Assembly: GCA_035557095.1 (NCBI GenBank)
Contig: DATMEB010000030.1
Location: 1-26,008 of the forward strand
DNA length: 26,008 nt
Direction of reading: 5' to 3'
Source of the DNA: JALZDI01 sp035557095
Lineage (GTDB): Bacteria; Actinomycetota; Actinomycetes; Propionibacteriales; Nocardioidaceae
A model generated the notes under the pieces. That model saw only the letters and a program-made list of their open reading frames with translations. It was not told the origin of the DNA and made no database searches. The number at the start of each line of letters is the position of its first letter. The first letter of the stretch is position 1. A program made the translations under genes and the position numbers. Positions 6,151 to 12,711 of this stretch are shown one piece after another.

Positions 6151-8136
6151 ATGCGCGACAAGCCCTGGGTCATGCGAACGTACGCCGGCCACAGCTCCGC
6201 CGGCGAGTCCAACGCGCTGTACCGGCGTAACCTCGCCAAGGGCCAGACCGGGCTATCCGTGGCCTTCGACCTGCCTACCCAGACCGGTTACGACCCCGAC
6301 TCCGAGCTCGCCCGCGGCGAGGTCGGCAAGGTCGGCGTGCCGATCCCGCACATCGGCGAGATGCGACGGCTGTTCGAGGACATCCCGCTCGCCCAGATGA
6401 ACACCTCGATGACCATCAACGCCACCGCGATGTGGCTCCTGGCGATGTACCAGGTGGTGGCCGAGGAGCAGGGTGCGTCGCTGGACGAGCTCGCCGGCAC
6501 GACCCAGAACGACATCATCAAGGAGTATCTCTCCCGCGGGACGTACGTGTTCCCGCCGGAGCACTCGCTGCGGCTGACCAGCGACCTGATCACCTACACC
6601 GTCAACCACATCCCGAAGTGGAACCCGATCAACATCTGCAGCTACCACCTGCAGGAGGCCGGGGCCACGCCCAAGCAGGAGCTCGCGTTCGCGCTCTGCA
6701 CGGCGATCACCGTCCTCGACGCGGTCCGCGACTCCGGCCAGGTCGAGCCCGAGGACTTCGAGAAGGTCGTCGGCCGGATCTCGTTCTTCGTCAACGCGGG
6801 GGTCCGCTTCGTCGAGGAGCTGTGCAAGATGCGGGCGTTCGTTGCGCTGTGGGACCAGATCACCCGCGAGCGTTACGGCGTGACCGACGAGAAGATGCGC
6901 CGGTTCCGGTTCGGCGTACAGGTCAACTCGCTCGGGCTGACCGAGTCGCAGCCGGAGAACAACGTGCAGCGGATCGTCCTCGAGATGCTCGGCGTGACCC
7001 TGTCCAAGGACGCCCGGGCGCGTGCGGTGCAGCTGCCGGCCTGGAACGAGGCGCTGGGGCTGCCGCGGCCGTGGGACCAGCAGTGGTCGCTGCGGCTGCA
7101 GCAGGTGCTGGCGTTCGAGTCCGACCTGCTGGAGTACGACGACCTGTTCGAGGGGTCGCGGGTCGTCGAGGCCAAGGTCGCCGAGCTGGTCGAGGGCGCG
7201 CTCGACGAGATGGATCGCGTGCAGGCGATGGGCGGCGCGGTCGCCGCGGTGGAGTCTGGGTACATGAAGCAGGCACTGGTCGCCTCGCACACCGCCCGGC
7301 GGGCCCGGATCGAGTCGGGCGACGACAAGGTCGTGGGCGTCAACTGCTACCTGGAGACCGAGGAGTCGCCGCTGACCGCCGACCTGGACACCGCGATCCA
7401 GGCCGCCGACCCGGAGGCGGAGGCCTCGGCGGTCTCCGCGGTGCAGGGCTGGCGTGCCTCGCGCGACGTCGAGGCGGTCGACACCGCGCTGGAGCGGCTG
7501 CGCGCCGACGCCAAGTCGAACGTCAACCTGATGGAGGCCACCCGCGAGGCCGCCCGCGCGGGGGTGACGACGGGGGAGTGGGCCGGTGCGCTGCGGGAGG
7601 TGTTCGGGGAGTTCCGCGCGCCGACAGGCGTCGGCGGTGCCGTCGGCGTCGCCGAAGCCGGCGCCGAGCTCGCCGCAGTACGGGATGCCGTCCGCAGCAC
7701 CGGCGACGCGCTGGGGTCGCGGCTGCGACTGCTCGTCGGCAAGCCGGGGCTGGACGGGCACTCCAACGGGGCCGAGCAGGTCGCGGTGCGTGCCCGCGAC
7801 GCCGGGTTCGAGGTCATCTACCAGGGCATCCGCCTCACTCCGAACCAGATCGTGTCCGCTGCGGTCGCCGAGGACGTGCACTGCATCGGCATCTCGATCC
7901 TGTCCGGATCACACATGGAGCTGGTCCCCGACGTGCTGCGCGGACTGCGTGCTGAGGGGCTCGCCGACGTCCCCGTCGTGGTCGGCGGCATCATTCCGGC
8001 AGCCGACGCCGCTAGACTGCGCGATCTCGGGGTGGCCGCGGTGTTCACCCCCAAGGACTTCGGCCTGACCGAGATCATGTGGCGGGTCCTGAACGAGGTA
8101 CGCCGCGCGAATGGCCTGGAGGAGCTCGACTCTTGA
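6151..8136 (+). CDS. ecm: Ethylmalonyl-CoA mutase (MeaA/Ecm type), B12-dependent
   Basis: This adenosylcobalamin enzyme rearranges ethylmalonyl-CoA to methylsuccinyl-CoA in the ethylmalonyl-CoA pathway. The 661 residues hold both domains in one chain: the substrate-binding TIM barrel (to about residue 480) and a C-terminal B12-binding domain with the DxHxxG motif as D535-G-H537-S-N-G540. The substrate region reads NICSYHLQEAGATP (about 161-174), with the catalytic histidine of the mutase superfamily. The single-chain length and the MRDKPWVMRTYAGHSSAGESN start match MeaA/Ecm proteins rather than two-subunit methylmalonyl-CoA mutases. Nearby ccr, epimerase, meaB and pduO support this. Methylmalonyl- or isobutyryl-type mutase activity is a less likely alternative. 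The stop overlaps the next gene's TTG start. Confidence 0.93.
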   Translation: MRDKPWVMRTYAGHSSAGESNALYRRNLAKGQTGLSVAFDLPTQTGYDPDSELARGEVGKVGVPIPHIGEMRRLFEDIPLAQMNTSMTINATAMWLLAMYQVVAEEQGASLDELAGTTQNDIIKEYLSRGTYVFPPEHSLRLTSDLITYTVNHIPKWNPINICSYHLQEAGATPKQELAFALCTAITVLDAVRDSGQVEPEDFEKVVGRISFFVNAGVRFVEELCKMRAFVALWDQITRERYGVTDEKMRRFRFGVQVNSLGLTESQPENNVQRIVLEMLGVTLSKDARARAVQLPAWNEALGLPRPWDQQWSLRLQQVLAFESDLLEYDDLFEGSRVVEAKVAELVEGALDEMDRVQAMGGAVAAVESGYMKQALVASHTARRARIESGDDKVVGVNCYLETEESPLTADLDTAIQAADPEAEASAVSAVQGWRASRDVEAVDTALERLRADAKSNVNLMEATREAARAGVTTGEWAGALREVFGEFRAPTGVGGAVGVAEAGAELAAVRDAVRSTGDALGSRLRLLVGKPGLDGHSNGAEQVAVRARDAGFEVIYQGIRLTPNQIVSAAVAEDVHCIGISILSGSHMELVPDVLRGLRAEGLADVPVVVGGIIPAADAARLRDLGVAAVFTPKDFGLTEIMWRVLNEVRRANGLEELDS

Positions 8137-8648
8137 CCGACCTGCAGTGCCCTGCGGGGTTCGTGTTCACCGTTCCGGCGATGCCGGAGCGGGCACGCGC
8201 CTTGGCGGAGTCGCTGCGGGAGCGGAGGGTCGCGGTCGTGTACGCCGGAGACCTCCCGTCGCTGACCCGGACCGCCGATGTGGTCGCCGAGGAGCTCGCG
8301 GTGCCCACGCGTGAGAGCACCGGGCTGCGGGAGAGCGCAACTCCCACCGAGGTGTACGCCGCCACCGGGACGGTCCCGGAGGTCGCCACCGCCGCCGACA
8401 AGGAGACCGAGACTGCGATGAAGGTCGGGGCGGCGCTGTCGGAGATCGCCGACCAGCACCGCGGCGAGACCGTCGTGGTCGTGGCGACCCCCCGCATACT
8501 CGCGCTCACGCTGCCCCGGCTGGCCGGCAACCCGGCGCTGCCGCTGGCCAAGGGCCGGCCGCTCGTGGCCGGTGGAACCGTCGAGATGCGCGTCGACGAC
8601 GACGGCTGGGCTCTCGACGCGTGGATGGGCCACACCGAGGAGTCCTGA
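8133..8648 (+). CDS. Histidine-phosphatase-like protein lacking catalytic histidines
   Basis: The 171-residue protein has the fold pattern of the phosphoglycerate mutase-like histidine phosphatases: an ARALAESLRERRVAVVYAGD stretch followed by LPSLTRTADVVAEEL, and later ALSEIADQHRGETVVVVATP. The N-terminal RHG motif is absent, because the protein begins just after the place where it should be. The usual SHG near the end reads ATP. It is therefore probably not an active phosphatase. I chose the TTG at 8133 because GGAGGAG lies eight bases upstream and the start overlaps the ecm stop as TTGA. The tight coupling suggests a role linked to Ecm, but the function is unknown. Confidence 0.75.
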   Translation: MTDLQCPAGFVFTVPAMPERARALAESLRERRVAVVYAGDLPSLTRTADVVAEELAVPTRESTGLRESATPTEVYAATGTVPEVATAADKETETAMKVGAALSEIADQHRGETVVVVATPRILALTLPRLAGNPALPLAKGRPLVAGGTVEMRVDDDGWALDAWMGHTEES

Positions 8649-8677
8649 CCGCGCCGCGCTGCGGCACGGGGCCGGTC
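8647..8677 (+). terminator. Nested hairpin after the ecm operon
   Basis: GCCGC (8653-8657) pairs with GCGGC (8661-8665), enclosed by GACCG (8647-8651) and CGGTC (8673-8677). It starts at the stop codon of the preceding gene. There is no T-tract, so this is only a candidate terminator. Confidence 0.35.
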
Positions 8678-8723
8678 GCTGCGCCGAGCCCGCCGGGCGG
8701 TGACGACCCCTGCGCCGACACGG

Positions 8724-8729
8724 CAGACT
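8724..8729 (+). promoter_or_regulatory. -10-like hexamer CAGACT for the D-amino-acid oxidase gene
   Basis: The hexamer ends six bases before the ATG, the same arrangement as at ecm and pduO. Its first base departs from TANNNT, so support is weak. Confidence 0.35.
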
Positions 8730-8735
8730 GGGCCC

Positions 8736-9680
8736 ATGCGCGCGATCGTCGTGGGTGCAGGGGTGATCGGCCTGAGCTGCGCGGTGCGGCTGGCCGAGTC
8801 GGGGCATCAGGTCGACGTGGTGGCACGAGACCTGCCGCTGGAGACCACGTCGTCGGTCGCGGCGGCCCTGTGGTACCCCTACCTGGCCTACCCGTTCGAG
8901 CGGGTGAGCGGCTGGGCGCAGACGACGTACGCCGAGCTGGCGCGGATCGCCGAGACCCACCCCAAGGCCGGCGTGACCTCGGTCGTGGGAACCGAGGTGT
9001 TCCGGGAGAGCACGGCCGACCCATGGTGGAGTCACGCCGTACCCCGGCTGGACCGGGTCGCCCCCGCGGGCGGTGGGCTGCCCGACGGCTACCGCGACGG
9101 TTGGAGCTTCACCGCGCCGGTGGTGGAGATGCCGGTCTACCTGGCGTGGCTGCAGCAGCGCCTCGAGGCCCTGGGCGGGACGCTCACGAGGCTGGCGCTC
9201 GGCGCGCTGCCCGACGGCGAATCCGGCGCCGTGGTCGTCAACGCCAGCGGCCTGGCCGGCCGCTCGCTGGCCGACGACGGCTCCCTGACGCCGGTGCGCG
9301 GCCAGGTGGTGTACGTCGAGCAGTTCGGGCTCGACCGGTGGTGGCTGAGCGCGGACGGGCCGACGTACGTCGTGCCCCGATCGCAGGACGTGGTCGTCGG
9401 CGGCACCGACGACCAGGGGTCGTGGGACCGCAGCCCCGACCCGGAGGTCGCCCGGCGGATCCTCGAGCGCGGGGCGCGGCTGGTGCCCGGCCTGGCCGAC
9501 GCGCGCGTCGTCGGGCACCGGGTCGGGCTGCGGCCGGCGAGGCCGTCGGTGCGGCTGGAGGAGGAGCGGCACGCCGGGGGCGCGCGGGTCATCCACTGCT
9601 ATGGCCACGGCGGCGCCGGTGTGACTCTGTCGTGGGGGTGCGCCGACGAGGTCCTCGCCCTGTTCGAGGGTCGCTCCTGA
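8736..9680 (+). CDS. FAD-dependent D-amino-acid oxidase family protein
   Basis: A 314-residue flavoprotein of the DAO superfamily. It opens with the dinucleotide-binding motif GAGVIGLSCAVRLAESGH (from about residue 8), followed by AALWYPYLAYP, the region that in D-amino-acid oxidases follows the FAD-contacting loop. It ends with HCYGHGGAGVTLSWG (from H287), the C-terminal signature of D-amino-acid and D-aspartate oxidases. The expected reaction is oxidative deamination of a D-amino acid to a keto acid, ammonia and hydrogen peroxide; the substrate cannot be read from sequence. No signal peptide is seen. The chosen ATG has CAGACT six bases upstream, consistent with a leaderless transcript. Nothing nearby suggests a shared pathway. 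Confidence 0.88.
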   Translation: MRAIVVGAGVIGLSCAVRLAESGHQVDVVARDLPLETTSSVAAALWYPYLAYPFERVSGWAQTTYAELARIAETHPKAGVTSVVGTEVFRESTADPWWSHAVPRLDRVAPAGGGLPDGYRDGWSFTAPVVEMPVYLAWLQQRLEALGGTLTRLALGALPDGESGAVVVNASGLAGRSLADDGSLTPVRGQVVYVEQFGLDRWWLSADGPTYVVPRSQDVVVGGTDDQGSWDRSPDPEVARRILERGARLVPGLADARVVGHRVGLRPARPSVRLEEERHAGGARVIHCYGHGGAGVTLSWGCADEVLALFEGRS

Positions 9681-9690
9681 GTCCTGCCTG

Positions 9691-9718
9691 CCTTCCGCGC
9701 CGAGATCGCGGCAGGGCC
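9691..9718 (+). repeat. Possible solo degenerate copy of the 32-bp repeat
   Basis: The sequence starting CCTTCCGCGCCGAGATCGCG resembles the left-array stretch CCTTCGCGCCGAGATTGCGC: apart from one extra C and one T-to-C change they agree across about 19 bases. It then continues to GGGCC. It begins 10 bases after the stop codon of the D-amino-acid oxidase gene, much as the left array follows DUF2550. GC bias could produce part of this similarity. Confidence 0.35.
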
Positions 9719-9801
9719 AGGGGAACAATCTCTGCCCGGCGACCGTTGTGCCTCCGCGTGGCGCGACCGTTCGATGGGCGCGCCGACGAGAGGAGCACCG
9801 C

Positions 9802-10419
9802 GTGGCCGTCGCCGTCCAGGACACCTCCGCAGACCAGATCATCGAGCTCGACCGCCAGACCGACGTCCTCGTGGAGCAGGGCTATGCCGCGCTCGCCGGC
9901 GTCACCGAGAAGGAGTTCCGCGCGCTCGTCGAGGCGCTGGAGCACGTCGTCCCCGCCGAGCCGTTCGTGCTCGTGGTCAGTGGCCACCTCGTGCCGCTCG
10001 ACCGGCTGATCGAACGGACCGCGCTCAACGGCAAGCCTGGTTTCACGTCCATGCAGGAGGCCGACGTCCGGGCCTTCCGGCCGACCGCCGACCTCGACCT
10101 GCCCGACTCACCCGTCTACCTCATCGCCGACGTCGACACCGGACGGGAGACGCTGAACGTCCGACCCGACGACGCGCTCCCGCACATCCACGAGGCGGGC
10201 CGGACCCCGCTGACCCTCGACGAGGGTCTCGCCGTCGCGGCGCAGCACCCGCAGTGGCTGCGCGAGCGCAACTGCTTCGAGATGCTCGGCTCACGCGCCG
10301 GTGACAAGCGCGTGACCGGGATCTGGGTCAGCAAGGGCGCGCCGCGCCTCGGCTGGTGCTGGGGCGGCAACCCGCACACCTGGCTCGGGATGGCGACCGC
10401 GGCCCGCCGGATCGCCTGA
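9802..10419 (+). CDS. DUF5701-type protein of unknown function
   Basis: This 205-residue soluble protein has a conserved C-terminal block (WLRERNCFEMLGSRAGDKRV, then GAPRLGWCWGGNPHTWLG) that I recall as typical of the actinobacterial DUF5701 family. There is no signal peptide, membrane segment or recognisable catalytic motif. The middle reads FVLVVSGHLVPLDRLIERT and SPVYLIADVDTG. I chose the GTG at 9802 because GAGAGGAG lies six bases upstream; the frame is open further upstream but without a ribosome binding site. The gene ends 14 bp from the convergent secreted-protein gene. I do not assign a function. Confidence 0.7.
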   Translation: MAVAVQDTSADQIIELDRQTDVLVEQGYAALAGVTEKEFRALVEALEHVVPAEPFVLVVSGHLVPLDRLIERTALNGKPGFTSMQEADVRAFRPTADLDLPDSPVYLIADVDTGRETLNVRPDDALPHIHEAGRTPLTLDEGLAVAAQHPQWLRERNCFEMLGSRAGDKRVTGIWVSKGAPRLGWCWGGNPHTWLGMATAARRIA

Positions 10420-10437
10420 GCCGGACCGGTCCCTCAG
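10416..10437. terminator. Palindrome spanning two convergent stop codons
   Basis: CTGAG and GGACC on the left pair with GGTCC and CTCAG on the right, with a two-base CC bulge on the left. The stop codons of both converging genes lie inside the arms. It is a candidate bidirectional terminator, though it lacks a T-tract. Confidence 0.4.
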
Positions 10438-10832
10438 AACTGCGCGCGGCCGACGCAGCGCTGCCCGCCTCCGAGGCGCACCGCGCGTACCCGGAACCGG
10501 TCACGTCCGGCCCGGTAGGGCTCGACGTCGCGGACCGTGAACGAGCCGCTGCGACCGCGGGTGCGGTAGACGCCGTCCTCGAACCGGCGGCCGTTGTGGA
10601 ACATCTTGACGCGGTAGCGCTGTCCGCTCCGGTTCACGTCGACCTCGAACTCCACCTCGATGCCGCGGTTCTCCGGTGAGAGCTTCAGGTCGTAGCGCCC
10701 GAAGCTGCTGCACGGACCGGTGCGCTCGACGTCGCCGTCGTTGGCGAGCGCCGTCGCCGGCGTCAGCAGACCCGCCGCGGCGAGCGTGGCGACCGACGTG
10801 GCGACGGACGTGGTGAAGAGCGTGCGTGTCAT
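10434..10832 (-). CDS. Small secreted protein with one predicted disulfide
   Basis: The 132-residue protein begins with a Sec-type signal peptide: MTRT, a hydrophobic stretch rich in Ala, Val and Leu, and a likely cleavage after ATALA (about residue 29). The mature part of about 103 residues is charged and beta-rich in pattern (IEVEFEVDVNRSGQRYRVKM, SGSFTVRDVEPY). It has two cysteines, one near its start (TGPCSSF) and one near its end (GGQRCVG), which could form a disulfide closing a small beta-sandwich. I chose the ATG at 10832 because AAGGGGG lies seven bases upstream and the signal peptide starts there; an in-frame upstream ATG lacks a ribosome binding site. Family and function are not recognised. 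Confidence 0.75.
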   Translation of the reverse strand: MTRTLFTTSVATSVATLAAAGLLTPATALANDGDVERTGPCSSFGRYDLKLSPENRGIEVEFEVDVNRSGQRYRVKMFHNGRRFEDGVYRTRGRSGSFTVRDVEPYRAGRDRFRVRAVRLGGGQRCVGRAQF

Positions 10833-10847
10833 GGGTTTGCCCCCTTG

Positions 10848-10965
10848 GTGAAACTGGCGAGCCGGCGAGAGATGCGACGGACCGCCACCGACTGCGTCGG
10901 ACATGGCGGACCGTCGTACAAGCGTCCGGGCCAGTTTCGGTGCATGTCGTGAAATGCGCGTGAAA
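10848..10965. promoter_or_regulatory. Divergent regulatory region with GTGAAA motifs and a hairpin
   Basis: GTGAAA occurs at 10848-10853, 10949-10954 and 10960-10965, the last two 11 bp (one helical turn) apart. GAAACTGGC (10850-10858) and GCCAGTTTC (10930-10938) form a perfect 9-bp inverted repeat. Between them, CCGCCA plus CCGAC (10882-10892) pair with GTCGG and TGGCGG (10896-10909) around a short loop. The region controls the divergent secreted-protein and GNAT genes, so operators are plausible. Confidence 0.4.
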
Positions 10966-10983
10966 CGGGCGTTCCGCGCCGCC

Positions 10984-10989
10984 TAGGAT
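10984..10989 (+). promoter_or_regulatory. -10 hexamer TAGGAT for the GNAT gene
   Basis: TAGGAT ends nine bases before the GTG start, consistent with a leaderless or near-leaderless transcript. Confidence 0.45.
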
Positions 10990-10998
10990 CCTGGGACT

Positions 10999-11868
10999 GT
11001 GAGCGCAATCGACGTACGACCCATGAAGCACCCCGACATCGACGGTGTCGCCGCGGTGGTCGAGGCGGCCGGCCAGGACGCCGACCGGCGGGCCGGCCGT
11101 GCTGCGGAGGAACGGACGCCGGAGCAGCGGCAGGCCTTCCGTCGCGGGATGCAGCGTTTCGTCGACCGTGACCCCGACGGCGCCTGGGTCGCGGTCGACG
11201 GCGGCACGGTCGTCGGGATGGCCGAGGCCATCCGCCGCGACGCGTTCTGGGGCCTGAGCATGCTGTTCGTCCACCCCGCTCAGCAGAGCAAGGGTCTGGG
11301 CCGGCGGCTGCTCGACGCGAGCATGGCGTACGCCGACGGCGCTGACGTGCGGATGATCCTCACCTCCCCGGACCCGCGTGCGCTGCGCCGCTACTCAGGG
11401 GCCGGGCTGGCGATCCACCCGGCGGTCGAGGCCGAGGGCGTCGTCGACCGGACACAGATCCCGACCGGGCTGCCCGGCCGCAGCGGTGACACGTCCGACC
11501 TCGACCTCGTGGCCGAGGTCGACACCGGGCTGCGGGGGTCACGCGCCGAGGACGTGGGGTTCCTCGTCGACGACAGCGCCGGCCTGGAGGTGGTCGACCA
11601 CGCCGGCGGTCGGGGCTACGCCGTCCATCGCCGCAACCGCCTCACCATGCTGGGCGCCACCGACGACGCCACGGCCGCCCTGCTGCTCTGGCGGGTGCTC
11701 GCGCAGACGGAGGGCAAGGCAGAGATCTGGGGGATGACCGCCGGGCAGGACTGGGCGGTCAAGGTCGCACTGGCCGCACGGATGAGGGTGACCGGGGCAG
11801 GCCCGCTGTTCGTCGACGGCCGGGAGCGGCCGCCCGGACCGTGGCTGCCGTCAGGCTGGTACTTCTAG
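10999..11868 (+). CDS. GNAT N-acetyltransferase, probably two-domain
   Basis: The 289-residue protein starts with a GNAT domain: VRPMKHPDIDGVAAVVEAAG, then AWVAVDGGTVVGMAEAI, then LFVHPAQQSKGLGRRLLDA, where Q96-S-K-G-L-G101 is the acetyl-CoA pyrophosphate loop. The second half (about 150-289) has the spacing of a further, degenerate GNAT-like domain (GYAVHRRNRLTMLGATDDATA, then KVALAARMRVTG), without a clear acetyl-CoA loop. It probably transfers an acetyl group to an amine in the cytoplasm; the substrate is unknown. The GTG start has TAGGAT upstream and no strong Shine-Dalgarno. The gene converges on nucS with a 30-bp gap. Confidence 0.85.
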   Translation: MSAIDVRPMKHPDIDGVAAVVEAAGQDADRRAGRAAEERTPEQRQAFRRGMQRFVDRDPDGAWVAVDGGTVVGMAEAIRRDAFWGLSMLFVHPAQQSKGLGRRLLDASMAYADGADVRMILTSPDPRALRRYSGAGLAIHPAVEAEGVVDRTQIPTGLPGRSGDTSDLDLVAEVDTGLRGSRAEDVGFLVDDSAGLEVVDHAGGRGYAVHRRNRLTMLGATDDATAALLLWRVLAQTEGKAEIWGMTAGQDWAVKVALAARMRVTGAGPLFVDGRERPPGPWLPSGWYF

Positions 11869-11898
11869 CTCGTCAGTGCCCGGCCCAGTGCCCCGACA

Positions 11899-12573
11899 CT
11901 AGAACAGCCGGTTGCTGGGGTCGTCGATCCCGCGCAGCGCGTCGTAGTCGACGACCACGCACCGGATGCCACGGTCGCCGGCCAGCACGCGCGCCTGCGG
12001 CCTGATCTCCTGGGCCGCGAACAGCCCGTGGACCGGGGCCAGCAGCGGGTCGCGGTTGAGCAGGTCGAGGTAGCGCGTCAGCTGCTCAACCCCGTCGATC
12101 TCGCCGCGTCGCTTGACCTCTACCGCGACCGACCCGCCCTCGGCGTCGCGGCAGAGCAGGTCGACCGGTCCGATCGCGGTGGGGTACTCCCGGCGTACGA
12201 GCGAGAAGCCGTCGCCGAGCGAGCCCGGATGCTCCGCGAGCAGCTCCTGCAGGTGCCGCTCGACGCCGTCCTTCTGCAGGCCGGGGTCGGCGCCGAGCTC
12301 GAACGACGAGTCCTCGACGACGTCCTCGATCAGGATGCGCAGCGTGTCGCCGTCCTTGCCGGTGACGGTCCACTCCTGCGCACCGGACTCGGCGCGGTCC
12401 TCCTGCAGCGTGCAGGGCGGGGACATCCAGTTCAGCGGCTTGTACGCGCGGTCGTCGGCGTGGATGGAGACCGAGCCGTCGGCCTTGACCAGGATCAGGC
12501 GCAGCGCCATCGGCAGGTGCGCGGTCAGCCGACCGGCGTAGTCGACCTGGCAGCGGGCAATCACGAGACGCAC
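11899..12573 (-). CDS. nucS: Endonuclease NucS (mismatch-specific EndoMS)
   Basis: NucS cuts both strands at mismatches and provides non-canonical mismatch repair in actinobacteria that lack MutS and MutL. The 224-residue protein has an N-terminal DNA-binding and dimerisation domain (RLVIARCQVDYAGRLTAHLP, DDRAYKPLNWMSPPC) and a C-terminal RecB-like nuclease domain with the catalytic pattern GPVDLLCRD, VAVEVKRRGEIDGVEQLTRY. It ends in NRLF, the position of the peptide known in this family to contact the beta clamp. I chose the GTG at 12573, which gives the family-typical start MRLVIARC and lies eight bases from a TAGCCT -10; a GTG at 12579 adds two residues. Start choice is uncertain; identity is not. 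Confidence 0.95.
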   Translation of the reverse strand: MRLVIARCQVDYAGRLTAHLPMALRLILVKADGSVSIHADDRAYKPLNWMSPPCTLQEDRAESGAQEWTVTGKDGDTLRILIEDVVEDSSFELGADPGLQKDGVERHLQELLAEHPGSLGDGFSLVRREYPTAIGPVDLLCRDAEGGSVAVEVKRRGEIDGVEQLTRYLDLLNRDPLLAPVHGLFAAQEIRPQARVLAGDRGIRCVVVDYDALRGIDDPSNRLF

Positions 12574-12581
12574 GAGCACGG

Positions 12582-12616
12582 AGGCTACCGTCTCGGGTAC
12601 GGGTGAGGTGTCTCAC
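12582..12616. promoter_or_regulatory. nucS/dehydrogenase divergent promoter region
   Basis: On the minus strand TAGCCT (12582-12587) is a -10 candidate for leaderless nucS. A small dyad GTGAG-GTGT-CTCAC sits at 12603-12616, close to where the nucS -35 region would be. Confidence 0.4.
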
Positions 12617-12711
12617 GGCGTCGTCACCGCGAGCCGTGTCAAACTGCGCCCAGCCAGTACCGTCCACCTTCGCCTGCGTACGCCGGCGAGCAACGAGGAG
12701 CCACGCTGCAC

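Noticed and set aside
6151..8136. Classical methylmalonyl-CoA mutase large subunit.
   Set aside because: The chain is shorter (661 residues), has the MeaA/Ecm-type start and the ICSYHLQEAG variant, and lies with ccr; no small-subunit gene is adjacent.
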